Origin: Trichosporon coremiiforme
Lineage: Eukaryota > Basidiomycota > Tremellomycetes > Trichosporonales > Trichosporonaceae
DNA: 64,000 nucleotides
Direction: 5' to 3'
Assembly: GCA_039545355.1 (NCBI GenBank)
Contig: BCJJ01000048.1
Location: 1-64,000, forward strand
Shown here: positions 11,683-22,908 of the stretch, piece after piece
How the letters are laid out: each line of letters begins with the position of its first letter
Numbering within the stretch: position 1 is the first letter of the stretch
Made by a program: the position numbers and the translations under genes
The notes under the pieces: generated by a model
Databases searched by the model: none
Told to the model about the DNA's origin: nothing
The model's input: only the letters and a program-made list of their open reading frames with translations

Positions 11683-11873
11683 CTCGTCTCTCTTCGTCAG
11701 TGCCGCCGTGCGAAGAAAACAGAGAAAAGCAGGAAAAGATAATCAGGGGGGGCCATCATTTCATTGCGTTATTACTTATGTACAACAAGGAAAGAAAGTC
11801 TACAACACGCCGGTCTAGAGATTGATTTTGTTTTGTTGTGCGCTGCAAGCACTCCCCTCTCAACTACACCTGC

Positions 11874-11901
11874 ACGCCTCACGCCTCACGCCTCACGCCT
11901 C
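11874..11901. repeat. 7-bp tandem repeat in the FAB1 3' flank
   Basis: ACGCCTC occurs four times head to tail, 34 bp past the FAB1 stop codon, and fades into related sequence beyond. Confidence 0.85.
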
Positions 11902-11934
11902 ACAGCTCGCGCCTCGCGCTTATCGGCGCTCAGC

Positions 11935-14900
11935 TCACGCCGCCTCCTCCTCCCCGCCTCCCATCTCGTCCTCAGGATCCGTCCACCGATCGGGCACAGC
12001 AGGGAAGTATATCCGGTCCATGGCGGTCCTGAACCGCTTCCGATACTGCAGCGGCGTGACAATGGTCGGCTCGCCCTTGCCACCCCCGCCAAAGTCCTTG
12101 ACCCACGACTCGACCTTCTTGTCCCACGTAAACGTACGAATGTAATCGACAATGCCGATGACGAGCTCGCGCCTTTCCTGGTCGATGCCGACGACGAGCG
12201 AGTAGTCCATCACGTTCAGGTTTGAGAGGAACAGTGTATCGTTCCACAGCGCCGTTCGTAGAATGCGTTTTGAGTGGTCCCGGAGGTAGAGGGGGTGCGT
12301 GTGTGAGACCTCGAGCAGGTTCTCGTCCAGCAGCACCTCATTCGGCTTGCCTGTTGGTTTCAACAACCGGTTGCGCGTGGAGCCCTTCAGGTCGTAGATC
12401 CGCGAGAATGTGCGCGCGTAGAAGAGATTCTCCTGCACGAGCACGTTCATGTGCATCGTCCGTCCCGTCACTGCGTTGCGGTACCCGATCTTGAAGATGC
12501 CGTACGTCTTGGCCAATGCCGTCGGACGACCGCGCTTAAACGCCGTCTGCGTGTAGTCGAAATACGCCGGCGCGAATTTCGTGATCGCGTCCATCTCGAA
12601 CCGGCTGATCTCCTTGACGATGAACCGGTCGTCCTTGGTCTTGAGGAACGCACTGCCAGACTTGCCGCCGCTCGCGTCGAACTTGGCGCAGCGCGAGAGC
12701 GATTCCACGAAAATGTCCTCGCACTGGCAGCTTTGCCTCAGCTGCGCAAACTGCTCCGCGAAGAAGATGCGGCACGAGATTGTCGAACTGCCCGCCTCAA
12801 AGTCGTACTTCAGATGCGTGCCCGCTTCCCTGCGCGGCTCTTCCGCCGGGTCGATTGCTTCGTCCACGCTGATAATGTCCCACGGCCGCTCGCCGCCCGT
12901 CATCTCGTCCAGCAGAGAAGGCTCGTGACGCCGCGCACTCGCCTTGTTCACGGCACTGACCGCGCGCATCTGGTCACGGTACTGCTTCGAGCTGACCGTA
13001 AAGGCGATGATGCTGGTGGGCTCGGACTCGCGCACGATGACGCGCGAGTCGGCGAAAATGTGCTCGGCCGCAGAGAGGGGGTACTCGAGCGGCGTAAAGT
13101 CGCCGGCCCTGTATGCCCAGAGACCGGTGAGAGACTTGAGGATCGACGAGCGCTCGCCGCCCCCACTGCTCATCTCCGACTCAGACACCTGCGACATCTG
13201 GGAGAAGGGCCGGTGGTCCTCGGCCTCCTTCTCCGAGAACGGGGCCGGGGTCGGCGGCTGCGACGCATTCGTCAGAGGCGCATTCGTGTCGAAAGGCGCG
13301 AGCTCGATGTGCAACCTGTCCTTCAGCAGACCCTCGACGTCGGACAGCGCAGGCGTGTCGGCGCCGCTGCGCGTGCCTTCCGTCGGCGTCGCTTCGGGAC
13401 TGCGGCCCTCCTGCGCCACAGCCGAGTCAACGAGCGTCGAGTCACCGTTAGACGAGTTCACCAGCGTCGAGTCTTCAGTTGAGCCCTCGCGACGGCTCGA
13501 CTCGATGTTTGAGGGCTCGCCCGACGTTGCTGCATCGGTGGGGTCGACGGGGGACGTCTCGGCGCGCTGCATGCCAGGTCGTGTCGCCGTCTCCTCGACC
13601 GTTGGGCCTGGTTCCGTCTTTGCGCGCCCCTTGCCCTTCAGGTCCTTTGCCGCCTTGACGCGGGTATGCGGGAAGACAACTGGCCTGGCCTTGGTCGGCG
13701 TCGCCTTGCGCCTCGGTTTGGCGCGTCCAGTCGAGTCGATGGACACGTCGCTGACGACATCGTCCTCCTCGTTGTCGGCTGCCGACGAGTCCGAATCAAA
13801 CTCGTCCTTAAACGCATCGCGCACATTGTTGAACACCTGCACCTTGGCTTTGGTGACGCCGACGCGGCCGGCGCGCTTGCCCCGCGCCATGCTGATGCGC
13901 TTCTGCCGGTCACGCTCGGCCTCGCGGCTGATCTTGTCAAAGTGTCGCGCGATCGAGGTCACGCGGGATCCGGTGCCGAGGACACGCCGCGGCATACGCA
14001 TCACTGGCGACGGCGCCTCGTTCACCTTGCGCGTTACCTTGCCCTTGCCCTGCAGGCGCGGCTTGCCGTCCTGGCTCGGCGCCTTCGAGAGCGACTTGGA
14101 GGTCGAGCGCTCGCTGCGGCCTCGCGACGGAGCAGGAGAGGTAGCGCGCGAGCTCGTGCCACGGGTACGAGTTCGACCAGCAGAGCTGGGAATGCGCGCA
14201 GCATTCACGGCATAGCTCCGATCACCGTCAGAGGTCAACGACTTCTGCTCGCGGTGGCGGCTGGGTGCGTTGCGGCGCAGCTTCGGGCGTGAGGGGAGCG
14301 CAACATCGCTGTCAGACACCTCGGACTCGATCCGCCTCAGACCACGGCTGACAGGCGGCGCATCCGGACTTAACATGTCCGTGTCGTGGATCGACTCCTG
14401 GAAGCGGCGGACCAAGTCGCTGACGCTGGGAGTCGGGTGCGCGCGACGAGGAAGGCGGGAGGGGTATCGCGGCGGACCGAGCGTGTCGCTGTCGATACCG
14501 CTGGATTCGTACAGATACGAGCGCTGGGGCGATCGAGCCAACGGCGAGCGCTTGATCGCGGACACGGTCGAGTCGCTGTCGTAACTGTGCGCCGTTCGGT
14601 CAGCCAGCGGCGTCGCCGTGAGCTCGAGCTTGGCGCTGTTTCCGCGGGAGAGCGTGGGAGTGGGCGTGACACTCTCGTTAGGAGCGGCAGCCCTGTCCAG
14701 CGGAGACGATTGGGGTTCAGTCTCGAGCGCCATGGGCGAGTCGACAGGAGGCGGGTGAACGGCGGGCTCAAGGGAGGGCGTGGCGTGCACCGATGAAGGC
14801 GCAGTGTTCGTGACACTAGGAGCTTCGGTGCTGCCTCCAGCCGTGGTGGCAGTCTCGGTCGCTTCGCCCTCGGTGCTCTTCTCCTTCTCGTCGAGCTCGG

Positions 14901-17900
14901 GAACAGGAGTGCTGGCGACGTTCTTGTCACCGGCGCCAAACACGTCCTGCGTGGCAAACAGCCGCTTCAAGTGCGTCGCCGTCATGCGTCGCAGATCCTT
15001 CTCCGTCGGCATGTACGACTTCTCGACCTCCATGAAGTCGAGACTGGATGTCAGCTGCAATGCAAGCTCCCGATAGCTGTACTCACTCCCACTGGATGAC
15101 CTTCTCCTGCAGCGTCTGCAACACGACGTTGATGGCGAGCACGTCCGTCGGCGGCGTCTGTTTGTACGTGCGGTTGAGGCTGTTGACCATCTCGTCGCGG
15201 TCGGCGACAGCACGGGCGAGGAGGGCGTCGCGCTCAACACGCATGCTGCCGAGCTTCTCGGGGTGGACAAGCTCCTCGCTGAAGCTCCTGAGGCGGAAGA
15301 GGACCGAGTCGAAGAACGCCGCCGTGCGCTGGAGCGCGCTCTCGTACTCTTGGTTCTTGATGCGGACCTTGTCCTCGACGCGGACGAGGAGTTTCGTCGG
15401 CGGGCGCACCGGCTCGAACAGCTCGATCTCGTCGTTGTGGATACGGATGACCATGTTGCGGTGCGCAAAGTATCGAATGTGCTCGCGGTACGCGTCGTGC
15501 GAACACCCAAAGCCCGTGTTCGTCTGCGGCGGATAGAAGCAGTGCTCGAGGTAGGTGCCCCAGGAGATGCGCCAGGTCTCGTCGCGCATGACCTGCGGTT
15601 CCCAGCTCTTGTTGCACTGCCGGCAGTAGGACCAGGTGAGTATCTGCTCCTCGTGCCCGACTAAGGGGCACATGAACTGCTCCATGACGATCTGCAGCCG
15701 CCGTTCGCCGTGCACGAGGACGTCATAGTGGAACAACATCATCTGCTCGCAGTTCTTGTTTGGGCACCTGTGGCCGGCATTATTGACCATGGCGTCCAGG
15801 AATTGTCCGAGAGACTGGTCGTCGTCCTGGTAATAATTGATCTGCTGCCGGGCGAAATCGGCGCACGGCTTGTCCTGCCCTTGCCCCTGCTTGAACACGG
15901 CCTGCGTGTAGATGATGCCCTGATAGTTCTGCGGTTCAAGGGGCTCGTCGTGCTTGCGGACATAGTGTTCCCAGACCTTGAGCTGCTCGGCGTGCTCGTA
16001 CTCGACAAAGGCAAGCTTGGTGGCGTCTTCAAAGTCTGCCGGGTTGAGGAGGACGCGGTACGGATCGCCCTTGTTTGTGGGCGTCGGGAGGATCTGGCTC
16101 GGGGTAGAAGTGCTTGGAATAGACGAAGGAACGGTCGGAAGGATAGACGTGGGAGCGGTGCTGGCGGAGGGAGCAGCGGTGCTAGGAGCCGGGCCGATCT
16201 GCGAGCTGCGCTTACTAGACGCCGAGGACTCGGGGCTGGAATCCATCGCGGTAGGCGTGAGGGGCTTGAACTCGGTCCTCTCCGCCCTCGGCGTTTCTTC
16301 GGCGCGGGGAGTTTCGTTGTTACTGGAAACAAATTTGTCGTCATCGGTGTCGGTGTCGCTGCCGATCTCCTCAATGATGGGCTCGTCGAGGACAACCTTC
16401 TCGGGCGCGCGCTCTTTCTTCGGAGTCGCATCCGCCTCGGGCTGCTTCTCCTCCTCGTCATCTTTCTGTTCCTTGTCCTTATCCTCCTTGGGTGACTCCT
16501 TCTCGTCCTCCTTGCCCTTCTCATGAGGCTTGTCCTTCTCCTGTGCTTTGTCCTTCTCCTTCTCTTTCGAGTCCTCGATCGCCTCGAACCGGCCGGAGGG
16601 TATCCTAAGCTCCTCCTGCAGGATCTGCTGCGCCTCCTTCTCGTCCTTCTGGAGCAAGAGGTGGTTCAGCTCGCGATCGAGGTCGGCCATCTTGGCAAGA
16701 GGGTGAGGGGGCGGGAACCGGACAGCGACCGAGGCGCTGAGGACGGTGACGAGGTACGGGCGGAGGGACTCGGCAATATCCTTCGTGAGGCGGAGAGCGT
16801 CTGCCCTCTCCTCGTCGCGCTCAGGTAGAGGGCGGGGTGTGAGCTCGTCGCTGTCTTCTTCGTTCGACGTGCTGTTAACAGGCCTTCCGTAGATCTTGCT
16901 CGGCACCTCGTCCTCGGCCAGCATCGCCAGGAGCTCCTGGTATTTCTGCGGCATGGGAGGATGCGGCGGGAGCATGTGAAACTCGTCGCCGTACAGGAAC
17001 GTCTCGTTCTTGAGGTGGTATGCGACGAGCGACATGAAGTCGGCGATGACTTTGACCTTCCTAAGCGTGGCCAGCTCGCCGCCGCGCAAGATGATCGTGC
17101 CACCGAACCCGTTGTGCGTGCCTTCGAAGCGCATGTAGGTCTTCCTCCGGCCCGGAATCGCTTCGTTCTCAAACGTCTGGATCCGGAACTCGGCACAGCG
17201 GCCAAGACGAGGCTCGAGCGCAAGACGGTCCATCGACGCAATGATGTCCGCATGCGTGCAGCGTGCGACCTGGTGCACGGCAGAGTATTTCACGCCGCGG
17301 GCCACGACGATGTTCGCCTGGTACAGGTAGTCGAGCGCGATGCGGGAAACGAACCGCTCAGCGAGGACAATGTGAGGTCTCAAGTCGATGATACGTTTCG
17401 TCAGGAGGCGGAGGTAGTCGCGCTCCTGCTTCATGATCGGGTCGAGCGACATGAACTGCGTCTCGACACGGTGGTAGTCGAGAGGGAAGGTGACGACCAT
17501 AATGCGCGGGTTAACTAGGCGGCGCGACATGCCCTTGTGCGCTACGTTTTTCGTGATGACGATGCCGTCGACATACTCCGAGTCGCTGATCTTGCCTCCG
17601 GGCACCTTCTTGATCTTGACGTACGCGCGCACATCGATCGAGTCACCTGCACGGAGTACTGGCCGGACATTGGTCGACACGCGGAGTAGCAGCCTGCCAA
17701 GCACACGATGCCACTGTGCTGGCGTCGACAGGTCAGCGCTCTCGATCGCCTGCTGCAGCATCGTGTTGAAGTGCGCCAGCGACGGCCCGCACAGAAATTC
17801 TGGTGGCGTCACAAACGACTGCGAGCGCGCACGCCACAATCCATCCTTCCTGTCCGAGTCGAGCAGCGCATTAATGCCGAGCACGCTGTTGGCCGAGCTG

Positions 17901-19548
17901 AGGCGGGAGCGAATGCCCGGTCGTCCATTCGTGCTGTCCATGAGGGCGAAGTAACGTGGATCAGTTTCAGAGTCCATCGTCTCAGTCCGTGGGAAGAAGT
18001 GATGAGGCGTCGCTGGGAAGTCACGCCGGTCACCCTGCTCGTTGCCAATGTTCGGCGGCGTGCCGTGGGGCACGACCTGGTGGTGGTCGTCGGATGCTTC
18101 GTCGTCCTGTCGTCGGAAGGGCGCTGCTGTACTTGGTCGTGCTCCCGTCCATAAGCCGTCTTCCTCGGTATCTGATCCTGCTTCGCTGACACCATCGGGC
18201 GTAAACGGCCGATCGGGGTCGCGGTTCCAGTATCGGGGCACGTCGGTCTCATCGATCGCCGAGAGCGACTCGTTCGCGGCGTGACCCCTCAGCAGCTGCG
18301 ACGCCGCAAACGGCGACTGGGCGTAGCTGGCCTCGGGGCTGAACACGCGATCGGGGAGCGAGCTGATGCCGGAGCTGATGGAGCGGCGGTCGTCCTCGTC
18401 GTCGTAATCCTCCATGATCTTTAAGCAGAGATTGCACACGCGCACCATGCCGTCCTGACCGAAGCGACGGGCGCCGATGATGTTGGACGCACACCGTCCG
18501 CAGAAGATCTGTCCGCAGATACGGCAATGATGCTTTCGCCGCCAAGTCGTGAACACCTGCCAGTCAGATCTGACACAGCCCAACAACCACTCACCGATTT
18601 GCAGTCATAGCACTCCTTGCAGTTCTCGTCCGCCATCCAGTAGTGCTTGCTTAATCCCTCACCTCGCATTCTGCGGATGATCTTGCTAACACTGCCGGGG
18701 CGCTTGGCTAATGCGAAAGAGCGCACACTCCGCGTGTCGTCTGCGGGCAGCTGAAACCCGGGCACGAATGAGAAGTTATTGTAGTCGCTCGGATTGGACA
18801 TCATGGCGTTCAATGACGCGCTGCTCGGTGAGTCGGGGATGGTGCTGATGCTGCCACGACGGATACGGTGAATCGCGCTCCCCTTCGCATTCGTAATGTC
18901 GATCTGGGGCAGGGCGGGCGTCGCTGGCTGGTTCGTGAAGGACGGGACGACGCTCGCCGCCGTCGTCGGTACCGGGGTGAGGCCCTCTGGGTGCTGCGGA
19001 CCGGTAGTCGTTAGGCTCGTGACAGGCGACACAGTCACCTGGGCGGGGCTGGCTCCGGCGGGCCTCCACCTCTCGCCAGGCATGAGATGGCGGCGCGGCG
19101 CACTCGTCACGCTGGGCGCTACGCTAGTGGCCGCGGAGCTCGAGGCCGACGTGGGCTGGGAAGAGGAGGGCGGTGCAGGCTGTTTCGGCTTGGAGACGGT
19201 GACAGTCGGCGGCTTCGCTGGCGGCTTCTGGGGCTTCGGTCCCGTCGGCTTGGTGCCCTGGCCCACTCCGCTCTTGCGCGCAGCTTCGGCGATCTGTTGA
19301 GCTTCACTGGGCGGTGGTGGGGCTTGTGGCGTCGTGCTACCGAACGTCGACTTGACCTTTGAGATGAGACTCGGGAGCAGCCCGGGTTCGGGCTCATCTT
19401 GGAACGGGTTGGGAAACGTCGTCAACTGCGACACTGGGGAGGGTCGTGACGAGCTGGCCTGCGACGCACCAGCCGACACGGCCGGCGCTGGCGGCGCGGC
19501 CCCGGCGGTGGTCGATGTATCGATCGATAGACGGTCGCGATCTACCAT
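11935..19548 (-). CDS. FAB1: 1-phosphatidylinositol-3-phosphate 5-kinase (Fab1/PIKfyve)
   Basis: Phosphorylates PtdIns3P to PtdIns(3,5)P2 on vacuole/endosome membranes, controlling vacuole size and retrograde traffic. Exons 19548-18595, 18556-15087 and 15043-11935 are joined by introns of 38 and 43 bp; the frame is kept, giving 2510 aa, somewhat longer than the yeast enzyme. Domains in order: a disordered Pro/Ser N-terminus; a FYVE zinc finger split by intron 1 (about 303-360: WMADENCKECYDC, then RRKHHCRICGQIFCGRC); a CCT/Cpn60-like domain (about 580-830); a Lys/Glu-rich linker; a Cys-rich middle region; a second long disordered stretch; and the C-terminal lipid kinase with IYDLKGSTRNR and MDYSLVVGID. 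It is the largest gene in the window and contains every signature of the family. Confidence 0.97.
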
Positions 19549-20031
19549 GCCGTCCTAGTACATGTTGTTGAGAGGCGATATCGGCGTGAGAGATAAGAGG
19601 AATGTTTGCGAGGAGACTGAACGCGTCTAGCGGATCGAAAGTAGCTGCAGCGAGCGGCATGACACACATCGGAGCGGGAGCAAACAACCAGGTGGTCCAT
19701 AGGTAAGTCACCGCCCAGGACACCATGAGCATAGCACCTAACAATGGATCACTACCGCTTCTGAAGATCTCGGTCGAGCTCTGCCGAGGTCTTCTTCGCC
19801 ACCTGACCTCTGCACTGCATGGGGCACACAGAGTGTGTTTCTGGTAGGCTCCCAAAAACAACAACAACAAACAGCCCACCTCCACCTTTTGCCACTGAAA
19901 TGTGGTTGGCTGGCGGCTAATGGCGCAGGCGAGATCGCCCTAATGACTTCATAGGCACGTTGCTAATTCAGCCCGGCTAAATCTGCATACAACGCATTAC
20001 TGGTGTCCGTACGATACAATTGCATGCGAGG
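19549..20031. other. Intergenic, FAB1 promoter side
   Basis: No coding potential is convincing. AC-rich stretches (AACAACAACAAACA near 19859) are seen. It is the upstream region of FAB1 and the 3' flank of the nucleotidyltransferase gene. Confidence 0.6.
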
Positions 20032-22519
20032 CTATCGCAACAGTTCTGTAACGCCCTGCTGACGACCTCGAATAAGCTTCAGATATGTAATGATGACTGT
20101 CTGAGGTTGTGAGTTCTGCCTGAGGAAAGCTTGTGCTTGGGCACTCACATTGATGAACATCTCAAAGCTCGAGGAGGTGATGCCAGCTGCACAGTTCTGG
20201 AGGTTATCATTGTGCAACAAAACGTTAACCTACCTTCTCCCAGATGAAAGGGTCCTGGACGACCAGGACGTCTCTGGTCCATGCTAATGGCTGCACACCT
20301 GCCTTGCCAGTACCCATGCCTTCGTGCCAGTTCGTTCGCTCCATGTCTTCGAACTCGCCGAGGCGGACATTGGCATTCTCAGGCGACAACTTCGCGACCT
20401 CCTTTGCCACTAACCGCCGTCGCTCGTCTGCCGTGCCCTTCTCACTTGCGCGCTTAATCACACCGCCGTTCAGAACAGAGAGAATCTGGGCCGACGCATC
20501 GAATGATGTCTTCAAGAAGGCAAAGAAGCCGACGAGAGCGTCGCCGAGGGCGATATCCTCTTGCACCCAGCTTGGCAGCGGCTTCTGCCTGAACCAGATG
20601 TGAGCCGCCGCCCCCTTTTGCCGGCCCCAGTTGACCCAGACCGTGTTGGGTAGGGTTACGTTGGAGGGATCGAGGTTCGGAGGCACTTTGACGCCTTGCT
20701 GCAGGTTCGGCAAGTGCCCCACCGCTTGCAGGTATGCAATCGCCATTAGCGTAAGGCAGTAGCTTGAGAATGTCCGTGGGCCTCGTGACGCCGAGGGGTC
20801 GTTCAAGTTGAACCTTGCCGCCCACAGCTTCAGGAAGTGGATCAGCGGCCGTAGGACGAACGGGGACAGCTCGCAGTAGGCCAGAATCAGCTTCGAGTTG
20901 TTCCTGAGTTGAGTTATGGGTCAAGCACGATCAACTCACCAGCCTCCCATGTCGTTCACATTGATGTCACACTCAATCGAGTTCCGATACTTGAACTTGA
21001 CGATTGGCACCGTAGCACCCCTAATGGCCTGGCAGTCCGAAACGCCAGCGATCTGGCTAAGCTTCTGCCTGAGGTAGTAGACATTGTAAAGGCTGTTTTT
21101 CGACTTCACGATGGGACGCATCACTTCGTACTTGTCGCCGACGGGTTCGGTTCGCCACAGGGAAGGATGATCTAGCATCAGCACTCACCTCAGCCGGGTG
21201 TCTCACATCCTTCGGGAAGGCGCTTGTCCTGGCGTCAGCTTTCCACAAGTCGGGGAAGCTCTCACGATGATGACCAGATCCAAATCCCCTTTGCTCCCTG
21301 TTGAGCCTCCCCAGGCCACACTGCCAAAGAGATCCACCCGGAGCACCCTCTCGCAAGCTCTCCCGTTCGGCGCTCCACTCTTCAACTCCCATCTTTCCAG
21401 CCCCATGGTCAGAGTCGCGAGCAGATCCTTGGTGAGCTTGAGCTGCTCTTGCGACGGCTCAGCCTTGGCCCATGACCGCAGGAGGCTCTCCTCGAGCCGG
21501 GTGTACTTGTTAAAGCTCAGTGGTATGCGCATCCGAGGCGAGGGCGCGCGGAGGTACAGCTCGTACGCCGCCTTGTCGGCGTACGCCTCTTGCGAAAGCT
21601 CAGCCATGAAGGAGGCTGTCGGGGCGTAGAAGATCTCGGTAGCTGACTCTGGTTCCGTTAACTCGGACTCGGAGTCGGAGAGTCTCTTGGTGGCGCGAGC
21701 GGGCTTCTTCGGCGGTGGCACAGTAGTCGGCGGAGGTAATGGTAACTTGATCGTATGCGGTGAAGCAGTACGGGCCGATTGAGGGACGGGTGGAAGCGGA
21801 CGATGAGGTCTCGCAGTCGACGCAACCGTAGCCGGATTAGCACCAAAGGCTGTTGCAGGAGGGTCAGTCTTGGGTGGATCGAAGCGATCCGCAGCAGCAA
21901 ATCCGTTCTTCCCTTTGTCGATGCTTGTCTGTCGGGCGGTACGTGTCGACGAGGGAATGGATGTTGGGGGAACTGGAGTTGGAGCTTGCTGAGCTGGAGC
22001 TGAGAACGTCAAGAGTGTCACAATGACGCGAGGGACGGAAGGCGACTCACCTGGGCGTGCACTGAAGGGGCGCGCCTGAACTGGAGTCTCAGCGGGCGGG
22101 GGCACGAGCGGGGACGCCCGTGCGCCGGGCTGTGTGGACACACTGGACACGCGAGTTGAGCTAAGCTGAGTGGGCTGAGACGAGAGACGTGACGACTGGG
22201 AGGACGTGTAAGAGCCTGAAGGCGCTCGAGGCGCAGATGGTGCCGCGTGTGGAGGTTGCAGAGGAGTCTTCCTTTCCTCGTCGCAGTCGAGTTCGACGAG
22301 GGGAGCGTTCGGTACGATATCTTTGTACGTCACTGGTGACAGCTCTGGTGAGTAGTGACACTGCGGTGGTTCGAACAGCCGCAGAGTCTGCTCCGGCGTG
22401 AGCAGCGGGCTTGCAGGTAACGACGGTTGCTTGACGGCTGTGGGTGGTGTCGAAGGGGGCGTGTTGAGGTCAAGGAGGTCGTCATAGAGGACGATCAGAT
22501 CCGCTTCGCCCCTCTGCAT
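20032..22519 (-). CDS. Cid1-like non-canonical poly(A)/poly(U) polymerase
   Basis: Adds nucleotides to RNA 3' ends; Cid1/TUTase-type enzymes mark RNAs for decay. The N-terminal third is Pro/Ser/Thr-rich. The nucleotidyltransferase core has VDLFGSVAWGGSTGSKGDLD with the Asp pair at GDLD and the third carboxylate in ECDINVNDMGGW. A PAP-associated domain follows (SSYCLTLMAIAYLQ). Introns I can place with frame kept: 22050-22000 (51 bp, stop-free and a multiple of three), one just after DLVII, one of 35 bp just after DKRLPEG, 20939-20904, and one near 20220. Met 22519 is the first in-frame ATG. Open reading frame without a Met continues upstream, and an earlier spliced exon at 22839-22700 containing HCETCGRVF is possible. 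The C-terminal end is uncertain: a GTGAGT just after SSSFEMFIN may begin another intron. Confidence 0.85.
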
Positions 22520-22908
22520 GCTAGGTCCGTTGAAAATGTTGTCGTTACAGCCGTTCGAGGAAGGCGTGTCCGTCGGTACGTCGGGCTCGTCCAGATTGAT
22601 CAAGGTCCCCAGGTTGCACAGGATGTAGCGTCAAGTGCGTGCTGTGATGGACGAGAGTTAGGTGTGAACAGAACCGCGTCAGTGATGACTTGAATTTCGA
22701 TGAGCGGCGACTGGAGGAAGACGCGTCCGCATGTTTCACAGTGATCAGCCAGGATCAGCGCTCCGCACTCCTGCACACTGTCCTTCCTTCCCTCCGCAAG
22801 TGGCGCCTGCGCACCATCCGGAACGACGATTCGGTGCATTTTTTCAGTCTACGGTTCGGCGAGCTGCGGCGCAGTGAGCAAGTCGCGTTTGGTTGGCACC
22901 CGTGGCGC

